Shown here piece after piece: positions 1-6,917 of a stretch of DNA of 64,000 nucleotides. The translations under genes and the position numbers were made by a program. This stretch comes from 43-108 sp001915545 (GTDB lineage: Bacteria > Bacteroidota > Bacteroidia > Bacteroidales > Bacteroidaceae). A model generated the notes under the pieces. That model saw nothing but the letters and a program-made list of their open reading frames with translations. It did no database searches and had not been told where the DNA came from. The stretch is from the NCBI GenBank assembly GCA_902491215.1, contig CABUGV010000017.1, positions 9,269 through 73,268 of the forward strand, given 5' to 3'. Positions within the stretch are counted from its first letter, which is position 1; every line of letters begins with the position of its first letter.

Positions 1-1934
1 AATTTACCGATGTCATAACTGCATGATGCTACAAATTGGAAATACTTCTTGGCAGGCTGCGCTGTATAATAACATACATTGTGCGAAGCATGGATCAAGG
101 CATTCAGATTATTGCTGTTATACATGGCCATCAAAGATGTTGTCAGGAAATGATAATGGCCGTTGTTAATAAAAGTCCGGTTGAACACACCATTATCCAT
201 AAACGCATAATCGTTTATAATGTCTTTTGTCAGAGTGTAGTCTGTCCGAGCTGTAACATAAAATCTGTTTTTAAAGTTTATTGAGTATTGCAAACCTATC
301 GTGTGATTTGTCTGCGGTGTCAATAGAGGATTTCCGTAACTAATTCTTATTGAATCTATTGTCGTGACATACGGATTAAGCATAGTTATTGATGGTTTCT
401 TATCATCTATTTTGTAAGAAAGAAACAGTGAACCATATTTTTTAAAATCATAACCAATACTTGCTGATAGGCGCGGACAAAAATAACGGTTGAATGTCTT
501 GCCCGACCAACTCCATACTCCATCTATGCCGCCCGAAAGCATATACCTTAGCCGATCAAGCGAACCTGACAAGCCTGTATAGATGTATTCTTCTACCTGC
601 CGATGCAGGAAGTTTCCATCATAATTGTCGTTTCGGCCAATCGCCTCTCTTGTATATTCTGTTGAATTGCCGACCGAAAAAGACGTTTTGCTGTTTATAC
701 GCCAAACATAGTCTGTTGTCTGTGAAAAGCGACTTCGTTTTGTATCATAGTCATACAAATTATTCCATTCATTGTTTCCATACCATTGTGACACATTGTT
801 ATGCAGATTGTTGAAATTGTGGGAATATGTAAGATAAGTTTCAATATCGGATTGTTTGTTGAAAATATGCTTGTGATACAACGTGCCTGTGAAAATTCTG
901 GACAGTTGTTCCTGTCTGTTTGAATCTGAATAAGTTTCATTTCCTGAAGCATTAATGAAAGAACCTTCTCCGCCAGAATTCAATTTAAATTTTTCTATCC
1001 CCCCTTGGAAATAAACTGCAAAATTGTCATTGTCAGTAGCTTTGTATTTTAATAATGCAGAGTAATCAACCTTGCGCGACCCCATCTTGATATGTGTCAT
1101 TTCTGTTCTTTTGTAATCTGCCGATGCACTTTCCATACAACCGTCAGTTTCATTATCGTGCGAATATGATGGCGTTATACTGCCAAACAGTGAAAACTTA
1201 GGGTTGCCAACCTCAAACTTTATTCCGCTATTGCCACTGTATGTTGGAGCGTCGTTTCTTATGTCGGCTTCCACAAATTGGTAAGCTCCACAATCAGCCC
1301 TTAAGTGTATGTTTAATATTTTACCAACGTTGTCGCCAATATATTTTGCCTCAATAACATCCTGCACTTCTACAGACTCAATTTGTGACGGAGAAATTGG
1401 GGCTATGCCTGAATTGACTTTCACTCCGTCAATCAATATCAGCAAACTTTTACCGTCAGCTGATTTTATAGAATTATTAACGTCATCGCTTACTATTCCC
1501 GGTATTTCTTTCAGCGCTGTAAAAGGGTTGTAACTTTTTTTCGCTTTTTCCGATAAATAATAAATATGTCCCAAGGCCGTAGTTTTTGGTGGGCGATGGG
1601 CTGTGACTGTTATTTCATTTAAATCAAATACATTCTCTGTGAGTGTGAAAAACTGAAAATTTCCGTTACCGACATTTACTTTCCCATTATAGGTCTTATA
1701 TCCGACACAAGCTATATTTATATCATAACTGTCTGGATTCAAGTCCTTAACTGAAAATACGCCATCTGCCCCTGTCGTATATACAGCCACAACCTCATTT
1801 TTGTTTTTTAATGATACTTGTGCGCCTTTTATTACATGTTTGGTTGAATCCATAACAATACCAGTGAATAGTTCTTGGCTCATTACGGTTCCAGAAAAGG
1901 CAATCAATAAAAATATTACTAAATATTTTTTCAT
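1..1934 (-). CDS. TonB-receptor-like outer-membrane beta-barrel protein (partial, 3' end beyond window)
   Basis: Read from the ATG at 1934 to the left edge the frame stays open for 644 codons. The product starts MKKYLVIFLLIAFSGTVMSQ, a typical signal peptide, followed by a carboxypeptidase-regulatory-like domain (about residues 22-100, with GAQVSL and GYKTY) and a plug-like segment containing LLILIDGVKVNSG (about 165-180). The rest is aromatic-rich alternating sequence typical of an outer-membrane barrel, similar to the OMP_b-brl_3 family of TonB-dependent receptor relatives in Bacteroidetes. Members import or export large substrates across the outer membrane, but no substrate can be named here. 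It lies 150 bases downstream of the double-glycine peptide gene in the same direction, so it could be its exporter or receptor; that is inference. The C-terminus is not in the window. Confidence 0.85.
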   Translation of the reverse strand, partial: MKKYLVIFLLIAFSGTVMSQELFTGIVMDSTKHVIKGAQVSLKNKNEVVAVYTTGADGVFSVKDLNPDSYDINIACVGYKTYNGKVNVGNGNFQFFTLTENVFDLNEITVTAHRPPKTTALGHIYYLSEKAKKSYNPFTALKEIPGIVSDDVNNSIKSADGKSLLILIDGVKVNSGIAPISPSQIESVEVQDVIEAKYIGDNVGKILNIHLRADCGAYQFVEADIRNDAPTYSGNSGIKFEVGNPKFSLFGSITPSYSHDNETDGCMESASADYKRTEMTHIKMGSRKVDYSALLKYKATDNDNFAVYFQGGIEKFKLNSGGEGSFINASGNETYSDSNRQEQLSRIFTGTLYHKHIFNKQSDIETYLTYSHNFNNLHNNVSQWYGNNEWNNLYDYDTKRSRFSQTTDYVWRINSKTSFSVGNSTEYTREAIGRNDNYDGNFLHRQVEEYIYTGLSGSLDRLRYMLSGGIDGVWSWSGKTFNRYFCPRLSASIGYDFKKYGSLFLSYKIDDKKPSITMLNPYVTTIDSIRISYGNPLLTPQTNHTIGLQYSINFKNRFYVTARTDYTLTKDIINDYAFMDNGVFNRTFINNGHYHFLTTSLMAMYNSNNLNALIHASHNVCYYTAQPAKKYFQFVASCSYDIGK

Positions 1935-1970
1935 AGAATGAATATAGAATGAATTTACTATAAAGAAATA

Positions 1971-2055
1971 ATGTGTGCAAAAAAATAATCATCGGAAGTT
2001 TTCTCTTTATAAGGAGTATGACTGTCTTTTGACAACTATTATATTTTGCACACAT
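1971..2055. repeat. inverted repeat between peptide gene and outer-membrane protein gene
   Basis: ATGTGTGCAAAA at 1971-1982 is a perfect inverted copy of TTTTGCACACAT at 2044-2055, with 61 bases between. It lies in the 5' untranslated region of the outer-membrane protein gene. It could form a hairpin in the transcript or be a protein-binding pair of sites; no T-run follows it, so it is not a standard terminator. Confidence 0.55.
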
Positions 2056-2085
2056 CATTTGTAAAATCTGAAGGGTTACATAATG

Positions 2086-2271
2086 TTATTCAATTCTTTC
2101 AGTCGAGCCGTCATCATAAACCCTGATTGTAAACGTATGTTTTGTTACGTTGCCATCACTGTCAATAGTCGTTTTCGTAAACGTTCTTTCAAAAACGACA
2201 GTCTTGCCACCCCTTAACGCGTTAAGGTCTTTTTCGGACAAGGTTTCAACTTTCAAATTACTTAGGGACAT
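2086..2271 (-). CDS. double-glycine leader peptide (Bacteroidales natural-product precursor type)
   Basis: A 61-residue product starting MSLSNLKVETLSEKDLNALRGG at the N-terminus. The pattern of LSNLK, LSEKDL, NAL and a terminal Gly-Gly at residues 21-22 matches the leader of the GG-Bacteroidales natural-product precursor family (TIGR04149-like), which is cut after GG by a peptidase-containing ABC exporter. The remaining 39 residues (KTVVFERTF onward, ending STERIE) would be the core; they contain no cysteine, have many Thr and charged residues, and look like a beta-hairpin. The codon before the ATG is TGA, so 2271 is the only plausible start. No maturation enzyme or exporter is seen in the window. 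The start codon lies inside a 25-base near-palindrome. Family assignment rests on the leader only. Confidence 0.7.
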   Translation of the reverse strand: MSLSNLKVETLSEKDLNALRGGKTVVFERTFTKTTIDSDGNVTKHTFTIRVYDDGSTERIE

Positions 2272-2287
2272 TCAGTAAATGTCCCTA
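2263..2287. repeat. 25-base near-palindrome, copy 1 (overlaps start of peptide gene)
   Basis: The arms GGGACATT (2265-2272) and AATGTCCC (2278-2285) flank a five-base centre. The same 25 bases, with one change, occur at 63631-63655 at the boundary between a broken AraC gene and an insertion sequence. Here the element spans the stop of a 20-codon frame and the start codon of the double-glycine peptide. Confidence 0.7.
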
Positions 2288-2347
2288 CTTAATAATGTAT
2301 TCATAATTTAGACACTTATATTTGTTACGTTTGTTAAAGCTGACCAT
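2285..2347 (-). CDS. possible 20-residue upstream ORF with strong ribosome binding site
   Basis: A short frame MVSFNKRNKYKCLNYEYIIK begins at 2347 and ends in TAG 13 bases before the ATG of the double-glycine peptide. AAGGAG (complement of 2356-2361) stands eight bases upstream of its ATG, a better Shine-Dalgarno match than most genes of this phylum have. It could be a leader ORF that couples translation to the peptide gene, or a remnant of the original N-terminal region. Only the start signal supports it, so it is listed with low confidence. Confidence 0.3.
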   Translation of the reverse strand: MVSFNKRNKYKCLNYEYIIK

Positions 2348-2424
2348 AACAGCAGCTCCTTTTTACAGTAAGGTCTGTCATTCACTCTCTTTCATAACCG
2401 GTGTAGAAATTGAGTGAAATATTT

Positions 2425-2778
2425 TTAGTGTATTTCTATTTCACACGAGTAGATAAATCTGCCGTTGTTCAATCGCAGTTCATATATTCCAGGCATATCG
2501 TCGGGCAGCGTTACTTCGTTGGCGTTCGCCTCAACTATTGTTGAGTACACCATAACGTCGTTTTCCACTAACTCTAACGTAACCCCATCGAATTGCCCAT
2601 ATAAATATATGGTGTTACCGCTGATTCCGATTGTCGGCTTTCTTATTGGTGCGAATGATGGATTATTACCTTTACCTGGGTCGCCTGTATTCTCTGAAAT
2701 AACCTGCAATTGTAAATATTCCATATTGTCAGGATAAACTACATCTTGCGCCATTACGTTTATTGTTGCGAACGCCAT
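2425..2778 (-). CDS. DUF3244-like small secreted protein, signal-peptide region probably frameshifted
   Basis: A 117-residue frame whose body (PTIGISGNTIYLYGQFDGVTLELVEN..., ending in an RLNNGRFIYSCEIEIH-like strand) resembles the DUF3244 family of small periplasmic or secreted beta-sandwich proteins found beside TPR regulators in Bacteroides and Prevotella. The start at 2778 gives MAFATINVMAQ, too short for a signal peptide. Upstream in frame one finds HLVALLF directly preceded by TAA. Adding one base near 2795 would join NI-LVALLFMAFATINVMAQ to an upstream TTTLRN stretch and restore a normal signal sequence, but the expected ATG there reads ATC. So the gene may be inactive. It sits between the TPR regulator and the peptide gene, all on the same strand. 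Confidence 0.6.
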   Translation of the reverse strand: MAFATINVMAQDVVYPDNMEYLQLQVISENTGDPGKGNNPSFAPIRKPTIGISGNTIYLYGQFDGVTLELVENDVMVYSTIVEANANEVTLPDDMPGIYELRLNNGRFIYSCEIEIH

Positions 2779-2967
2779 AAATAATAATGCAACTAAATGT
2801 TACGTAATGTTGTCGTTTTGATTTTTTGTTCGATGCAATATAACGGCTTTTTAATGGCAAGTGCAAGTTTTTTATCCTGTGAAATTTCACAAGAATTTCA
2901 CAAAGAAAAATCCTGCAGTTTGTGAACTATTTCACAGAGTGCAGGATGTAAAAGCGTAAGAGGGTGA

Positions 2968-4848
2968 TTATAAGTTAGTTATATATGCGTCAAAGCCTTT
3001 TGGCGAGCCGTTTCGTCCCGTTAATTTTGTCAAAAGCCTCTTGCGGATATTTGAAATATTCGATTGCGACAATCCCGTCAATATGCTGATGTCTGATGGC
3101 GTAAAGCCGATTCTTACCAGCATGCACACCTGGTATTCGTTGGCATTGACGATATTTTCTAATCTGCTAAACTGTTCCGCATCAACGAAGATAGCTTTCA
3201 GCTGGTTCATCTCTTCTGCAGTCAAGGGCGTGAAATCTTTTCTTGCGTGGCGTTTTAGTTGCTTTACTATCGGCTCGTTTGTGTACCTGTTGATATTGTC
3301 AACCTTAGCATTTTCGTATTTTTGCTTTTCCTGATATAACTGGTCTATCTGTGCGTCTTTTGCCTCTATCAATCTGTTGAACTCTGCTTTCTGCCTTTCG
3401 CTCAGGTCATAAAGCGCATCACGTGACCGCACTAATTCTTGTATGTCGTGTAAGTAAGTATCGTTCGCCTCTTTCTGTCGCTCTATTTCTTTGGTCTTTT
3501 CCTTTATCATTCGCGCTATTTCCGCCTGCTGTTTTTCATTGACGGTATACAGTTCCAAACGCGCCTTCTCAAGTTCGGCTATGCTTCTTTCATATTTCAG
3601 CACCTCCATTCTGCGTGCCCGCCTTTTCTTTCTTATATATATAGCCACGCATATTGCTAAAATTGACACCACAAGGGCTATTATAATAGTGGTCAACCTT
3701 GCGCTTAGCGCTTTCCTTTTATATACCTCGGCTGACAGCTTGTATTCATTGTAGTCATACATTGCCCGCATCTGCTGCAGATGTGTGGTGTTCATTTCCG
3801 CGTACATCGAGTCTGTCGTTATACGGGCAAGTTCTGCGTATTTTGCTACCGAGTCTAAGTTGTGTCGCCTTTTGTACAAATCGGACAAACCAATATAACA
3901 GTCCTTTAGATTGTTAAGTTGATTCGTAGTATTGACGCATTTACGGAAATAATATTCGGCAGAGTCAAGTTTATTAATTTTAGTAAGGTATATGGCTTTA
4001 TTTACATAATAAGACTCACGCCCTTTCTCAATGTTTCCATTGCTGTCAATAAGTCCACTCTCTTTCTCGTATATATCAATGCACCGCTTTGCCTCGGCAA
4101 GGTTACCCCGTTCGGCTTGCATTCTTACAAGCATGCCAAGCGATATTGCCGCCTCTTTGGCATACCCGTGATTTTTGTACATACCGTACAGTTTTGACCT
4201 TATATCGAAAGCCTTGTCATCTTGCCCTTGGTTAAGGTAGATGTTGGAGCGTTGCTCCAGCGTGATAATGGCGTTGAACGTGTCTTTTGCTGCCATTGCG
4301 TATTTTAGCGCAAGGGCGTTCTCGTCCATTGCATCCGCTAAGTCATTCTGGTACATCAGCTGCTGTGCCGTATGCACGTGCACCTTATGAAGGGTGCGCC
4401 AGTCGCAGCCGGCGTCAGTTGTGTCGGCAGCCTCGGCCGCAAGGTGTAGGTAGCGCATGGCCTCCGGCGAATTGCCTTTACCTATATAGTAACACCCGAG
4501 AATGTAGTTTGCCAGCATCCTGTCGTTGGCACTGCCGTGGCGGTCAAAATACTTCACGAGACTTGCAAGCGTGTCCGTGTCTAACGGACAATCCAGCTTA
4601 TTGAGCGCCTTCATCCTTAACAGCAGCAATTTCATCCTGCCGTTGCGGCTCATTCCCTTATCAGCACAGGCCACGCTGTCTATAAATCTTACCGCTTCCT
4701 GTTGATTCACTTCCGTCAATGAATCTGCCGTAGCAACATTGCGCATCGCCTTAGTATCGCCGCATGACAAGAAACATATCAGCGCAGCGCATACAGGTAT
4801 TAGCGTAATAATGATTTTATGATATACAAAGAGCCGTTTTCCTGACAT
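2968..4848 (-). CDS. membrane-anchored TPR protein with C-terminal HTH domain (transcriptional regulator)
   Basis: A 626-residue protein with an N-terminal hydrophobic stretch ending in FLSC (lipobox-like or signal anchor, residues about 12-29), a long region of TPR-type helices (about 45-370), a transmembrane helix (TTIIIALVVSILAICVAIYI, about 390-410), a charged coiled coil rich in KEIERQKE-type sequence (about 415-530), and a C-terminal helix-turn-helix with GFTPSDISILTGLSQSNISN (about 585-605). The layout suggests that a periplasmic TPR sensor passes a signal through one membrane helix to a cytoplasmic DNA-binding domain. Related genes in Bacteroidales commonly precede DUF3244 and double-glycine peptide genes, as here. 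The ligand is unknown. A -7 box stands about 45 bases upstream of the start. Confidence 0.8.
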   Translation of the reverse strand: MSGKRLFVYHKIIITLIPVCAALICFLSCGDTKAMRNVATADSLTEVNQQEAVRFIDSVACADKGMSRNGRMKLLLLRMKALNKLDCPLDTDTLASLVKYFDRHGSANDRMLANYILGCYYIGKGNSPEAMRYLHLAAEAADTTDAGCDWRTLHKVHVHTAQQLMYQNDLADAMDENALALKYAMAAKDTFNAIITLEQRSNIYLNQGQDDKAFDIRSKLYGMYKNHGYAKEAAISLGMLVRMQAERGNLAEAKRCIDIYEKESGLIDSNGNIEKGRESYYVNKAIYLTKINKLDSAEYYFRKCVNTTNQLNNLKDCYIGLSDLYKRRHNLDSVAKYAELARITTDSMYAEMNTTHLQQMRAMYDYNEYKLSAEVYKRKALSARLTTIIIALVVSILAICVAIYIRKKRRARRMEVLKYERSIAELEKARLELYTVNEKQQAEIARMIKEKTKEIERQKEANDTYLHDIQELVRSRDALYDLSERQKAEFNRLIEAKDAQIDQLYQEKQKYENAKVDNINRYTNEPIVKQLKRHARKDFTPLTAEEMNQLKAIFVDAEQFSRLENIVNANEYQVCMLVRIGFTPSDISILTGLSQSNISNIRKRLLTKLTGRNGSPKGFDAYITNL

Positions 4849-4893
4849 CTGGTTATGTTCTTAACAATAATACTGATTTATGCCTAACGTACG

Positions 4894-4902
4894 GCAAAGA
4901 TA
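4894..4902 (-). promoter_or_regulatory. Bacteroidetes -7 box for the TPR regulator
   Basis: The minus strand reads TATCTTTGC, matching TAnnTTTGC. It lies 46 bases upstream of the regulator ATG at 4848. No matching TTG is seen 19 bases further upstream. Confidence 0.55.
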
Positions 4903-5170
4903 GCTAATTTTTCCATGATTATGGCGAATGTTTTATTTTAATGCACAAAAGGCGTCCTGCCTGTTCACTGTGAAAAATAAAAAAACGGCTCTCACATGGA
5001 ACCCGCTGCCCCTGCTTTTATCCTAAGGTTGTAATTGCAAATTAAAAGCAACCGATTTTTACCAGCATCTTTTATTAAAAATCCATAAAGATTTACTGCA
5101 ATTCTATGAAATTTCAGAGGGTCACTTTTACAAAGTTTCGCGTCAAAAAGGTCACCTGAAGGTCACCGAT
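4903..5170. other. intergenic stretch, no gene seen
   Basis: About 270 bases between the regulator promoter and the tRNA terminator. No open frame of convincing composition, no tRNA and no strong hairpin with a T-run is visible. Confidence 0.5.
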
Positions 5171-5205
5171 AAAAGAAAAAGCACCTACAGAAAGTCTGTA
5201 AGTGC
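5171..5205 (-). terminator. terminator of the tRNA operon
   Basis: The arms GCAC.TACAGA (5181-5191) and TCTGTA.GTGC (5195-5205) form a hairpin with a three-base loop. On the minus strand it is followed by TTTTTCTTTT. It lies 14 bases beyond the last tRNA. Confidence 0.8.
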
Positions 5206-5218
5206 CTGATTTTCAACG

Positions 5219-5292
5219 TGGACCAGCCTGGGCTTGAACCAGGGACCTCCAGATTATGAGTCTGTTGCTCTAACCAACTGAGCTACAAGTCC
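5219..5292 (-). tRNA. tRNA-Met (CAT), distal copy
   Basis: A 74-base cloverleaf with acceptor GGACTTG/CTGGTCC, D arm GCTC...GAGC, anticodon loop CTCATAA giving CAU, and T arm CCTGG-TTCAAGC-CCAGG. CCA is not encoded. Position 6 of the acceptor forms a U-U mismatch, which the second copy shares. The CAU could also be an Ile tRNA modified to lysidine; elongator Met is the simpler call. Confidence 0.9.
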
Positions 5293-5360
5293 TAAATAAG
5301 TAAAACTTATGTATAAAAGTATGTTTAAAACAAATATGCCATTCAACATGGCATATTTCG

Positions 5361-5434
5361 TGGACCAGCCTGGGCTTGAACCAGGGACCTCCAGATTATG
5401 AGTCTGTTGCTCTAACCAACTGAGCTACAAGTCC
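5361..5434 (-). tRNA. tRNA-Met (CAT), middle copy
   Basis: Identical over its length to the copy at 5219-5292, 68 bases away. It is part of the same three-tRNA transcript. Confidence 0.9.
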
Positions 5435-5440
5435 TAATAG

Positions 5441-5511
5441 TTGTTCTACCCTGATTCGAACAGGGACAAACAGAACCAAAAACTGTTGTGCTACCATTAC
5501 ACCATAGAACA
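5441..5511 (-). tRNA. tRNA-Gln (TTG)
   Basis: A 71-base cloverleaf with acceptor TGTTCTA/TAGAACA, D-loop AATGGTA, anticodon loop TTTTGGT giving UUG, and T arm CCCTG-TTCGAAT-CAGGG. It is the first gene of the tRNA operon, six bases from the middle tRNA-Met. Confidence 0.92.
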
Positions 5512-5544
5512 AACTATGCAATAGCATCCTATCCGAACGCGAAT

Positions 5545-5576
5545 GCAAAGGTAGACATTTTTTTGTGGGACACAAA
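5545..5576 (-). promoter_or_regulatory. promoter of the tRNA-Gln-Met-Met operon
   Basis: The minus strand carries TTTG (complement of 5573-5576), 19 bases of spacer below the TTG, then TACCTTTGC (complement of 5545-5553), which is the full Bacteroidetes sigma-factor consensus. The tRNA-Gln 5' end is 34 bases downstream. Confidence 0.8.
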
Positions 5577-5661
5577 ATTTACCGGCGTTTTTTTATACTT
5601 TTCAATAAAAAAGGCCATAATAATAAGATTATTTCAATAGTATGCAATGTAGGAAATACAG

Positions 5662-6591
5662 CTATTGCATGCGCATCAGTGTTCTGCACTCATGCTCATC
5701 GGCTTCCAACTGCATCTTCAGTTCTTCTATACATGCAAATTTTTTCTCATCTCGTATTCGTCTGAAGAACTCTATTCTTATGTGCTCGCTGTATATGTTT
5801 CCGGAAAAATCGAAAAGAAACACTTCAATGGACCTATTACTGCCATTTGCAAATGTAGGACGCATACCTATATTGAGCATACCATTATACCTCTCACCGT
5901 CAACATCTGCACGTACTGCATAAACTCCGTTTGCAGGAATCAGCTTATCACTCGAAGCGACAGCAACGTTGGCAGTTGGGAAACCAATCTTACGACCGTT
6001 CTGGAAGCCACCAACCACTGTGCCCTCAATGAAATAATCATAACCCAGCATTGATGATGCCCCAGATGCATCTCCATTCAAAAGCAATGAACGAATCGCT
6101 GACGAACTGACCACTCCCCCATCGATTTCTAGAGCTTCAGCATTGATGACATCTATCCCCATTTCCTTTCCAAAGCGTACGTAGTCTGCAAATCCGCAAT
6201 TTCGGTCATGACCGAAACGATGATCGTAGCCTATGACCAGAATGCGCACGTTAAGCTTCTCCTTGAGTATATTCTTCATAAATGAACGGGCATCCATTTC
6301 AGACAATCTACGCGTAAAATCCAGAACGGCTGCGTTGTCGGCACCCGTCTCAGCCAGCAGATTAGACTTTTCTTCTGCAGTTGTCAAAAGAAATGGAGCT
6401 TTCTGCGGATACAGGACCTTAAGAGGATGTTCCCTGAATGTGATAAGAACAGACTCCAAGCCTTTATCAGCAGCAACATTGCAGACCTGATCGATCAGAC
6501 ATCTGTGTCCTTTATGCACACCGTCAAAGAAACCGATTGTAGCAACACAAGGCTGTCCGACATAAGCATCTATATTTTCTATTATCCTCAT
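5662..6591 (-). CDS. ribF: bifunctional riboflavin kinase / FAD synthetase
   Basis: A 309-residue cytoplasmic enzyme that phosphorylates riboflavin to FMN and adenylates FMN to FAD. The N-terminal nucleotidyltransferase domain (about 1-180) has GFFDGVHKGH near residue 20, the HxGH-type motif, and later VSSSAIR near 165. The C-terminal riboflavin kinase domain (about 185-305) has GRKIGFPTANV near 205. The length is normal for the family. It ends in a TAG codon, which shows that UAG acts as a stop in this genome. It stands alone, downstream of nothing obvious on its strand. Confidence 0.95.
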   Translation of the reverse strand: MRIIENIDAYVGQPCVATIGFFDGVHKGHRCLIDQVCNVAADKGLESVLITFREHPLKVLYPQKAPFLLTTAEEKSNLLAETGADNAAVLDFTRRLSEMDARSFMKNILKEKLNVRILVIGYDHRFGHDRNCGFADYVRFGKEMGIDVINAEALEIDGGVVSSSAIRSLLLNGDASGASSMLGYDYFIEGTVVGGFQNGRKIGFPTANVAVASSDKLIPANGVYAVRADVDGERYNGMLNIGMRPTFANGSNRSIEVFLFDFSGNIYSEHIRIEFFRRIRDEKKFACIEELKMQLEADEHECRTLMRMQ

Positions 6592-6890
6592 CGCAAATTC
6601 AAGAAACCAAATAAAAGATCCGTAAAAAGTACATACTCATCTTGCATATAATACAAATCATATATAGAAATGCGGCATGTAAAACGGACTACAAAAATAC
6701 TAATCTTTTCTACACATTCCAATCCACACCGCAGTTTTACATGATTTTAAAGACATATACACACGAACATACATCTATGAAACTGAGGTAAAACACACAA
6801 GATGTAACAGTAATGTTCCAAAGAAGCTGCAATCAAGTTAAAATAGATGCGGCAAAGGACAAACCGAATTACAACAAAGACAATCTTGAC

Positions 6891-6899
6891 TATTTTTGC
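6891..6899 (+). promoter_or_regulatory. Bacteroidetes -7 box for the histidine phosphatase gene
   Basis: TATTTTTGC matches TAnnTTTGC. The coding ATG at 6918 follows 18 bases later. The box lies downstream of an earlier in-frame ATG at 6813, which argues that 6918 is the true start. Confidence 0.6.
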
Positions 6900-6917
6900 A
6901 CAAAACATTGTCATACG

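Noticed and set aside
1795..2058. 87-codon minus-strand frame overlapping the outer-membrane protein start
   Set aside because: It overlaps the signal peptide of the barrel protein in another frame and crosses the inverted repeat; no family resemblance.
5219..5434. Duplicate tRNA-Met copies as an integration-site (att) scar
   Set aside because: Both copies are complete and share a promoter and terminator with tRNA-Gln, with no integrase gene nearby. A simple tandem duplication explains them.
6813..6917. Longer N-terminus for the histidine phosphatase
   Set aside because: A -7 promoter box at 6891-6899 lies inside this extension, and the signal peptide begins at 6918.
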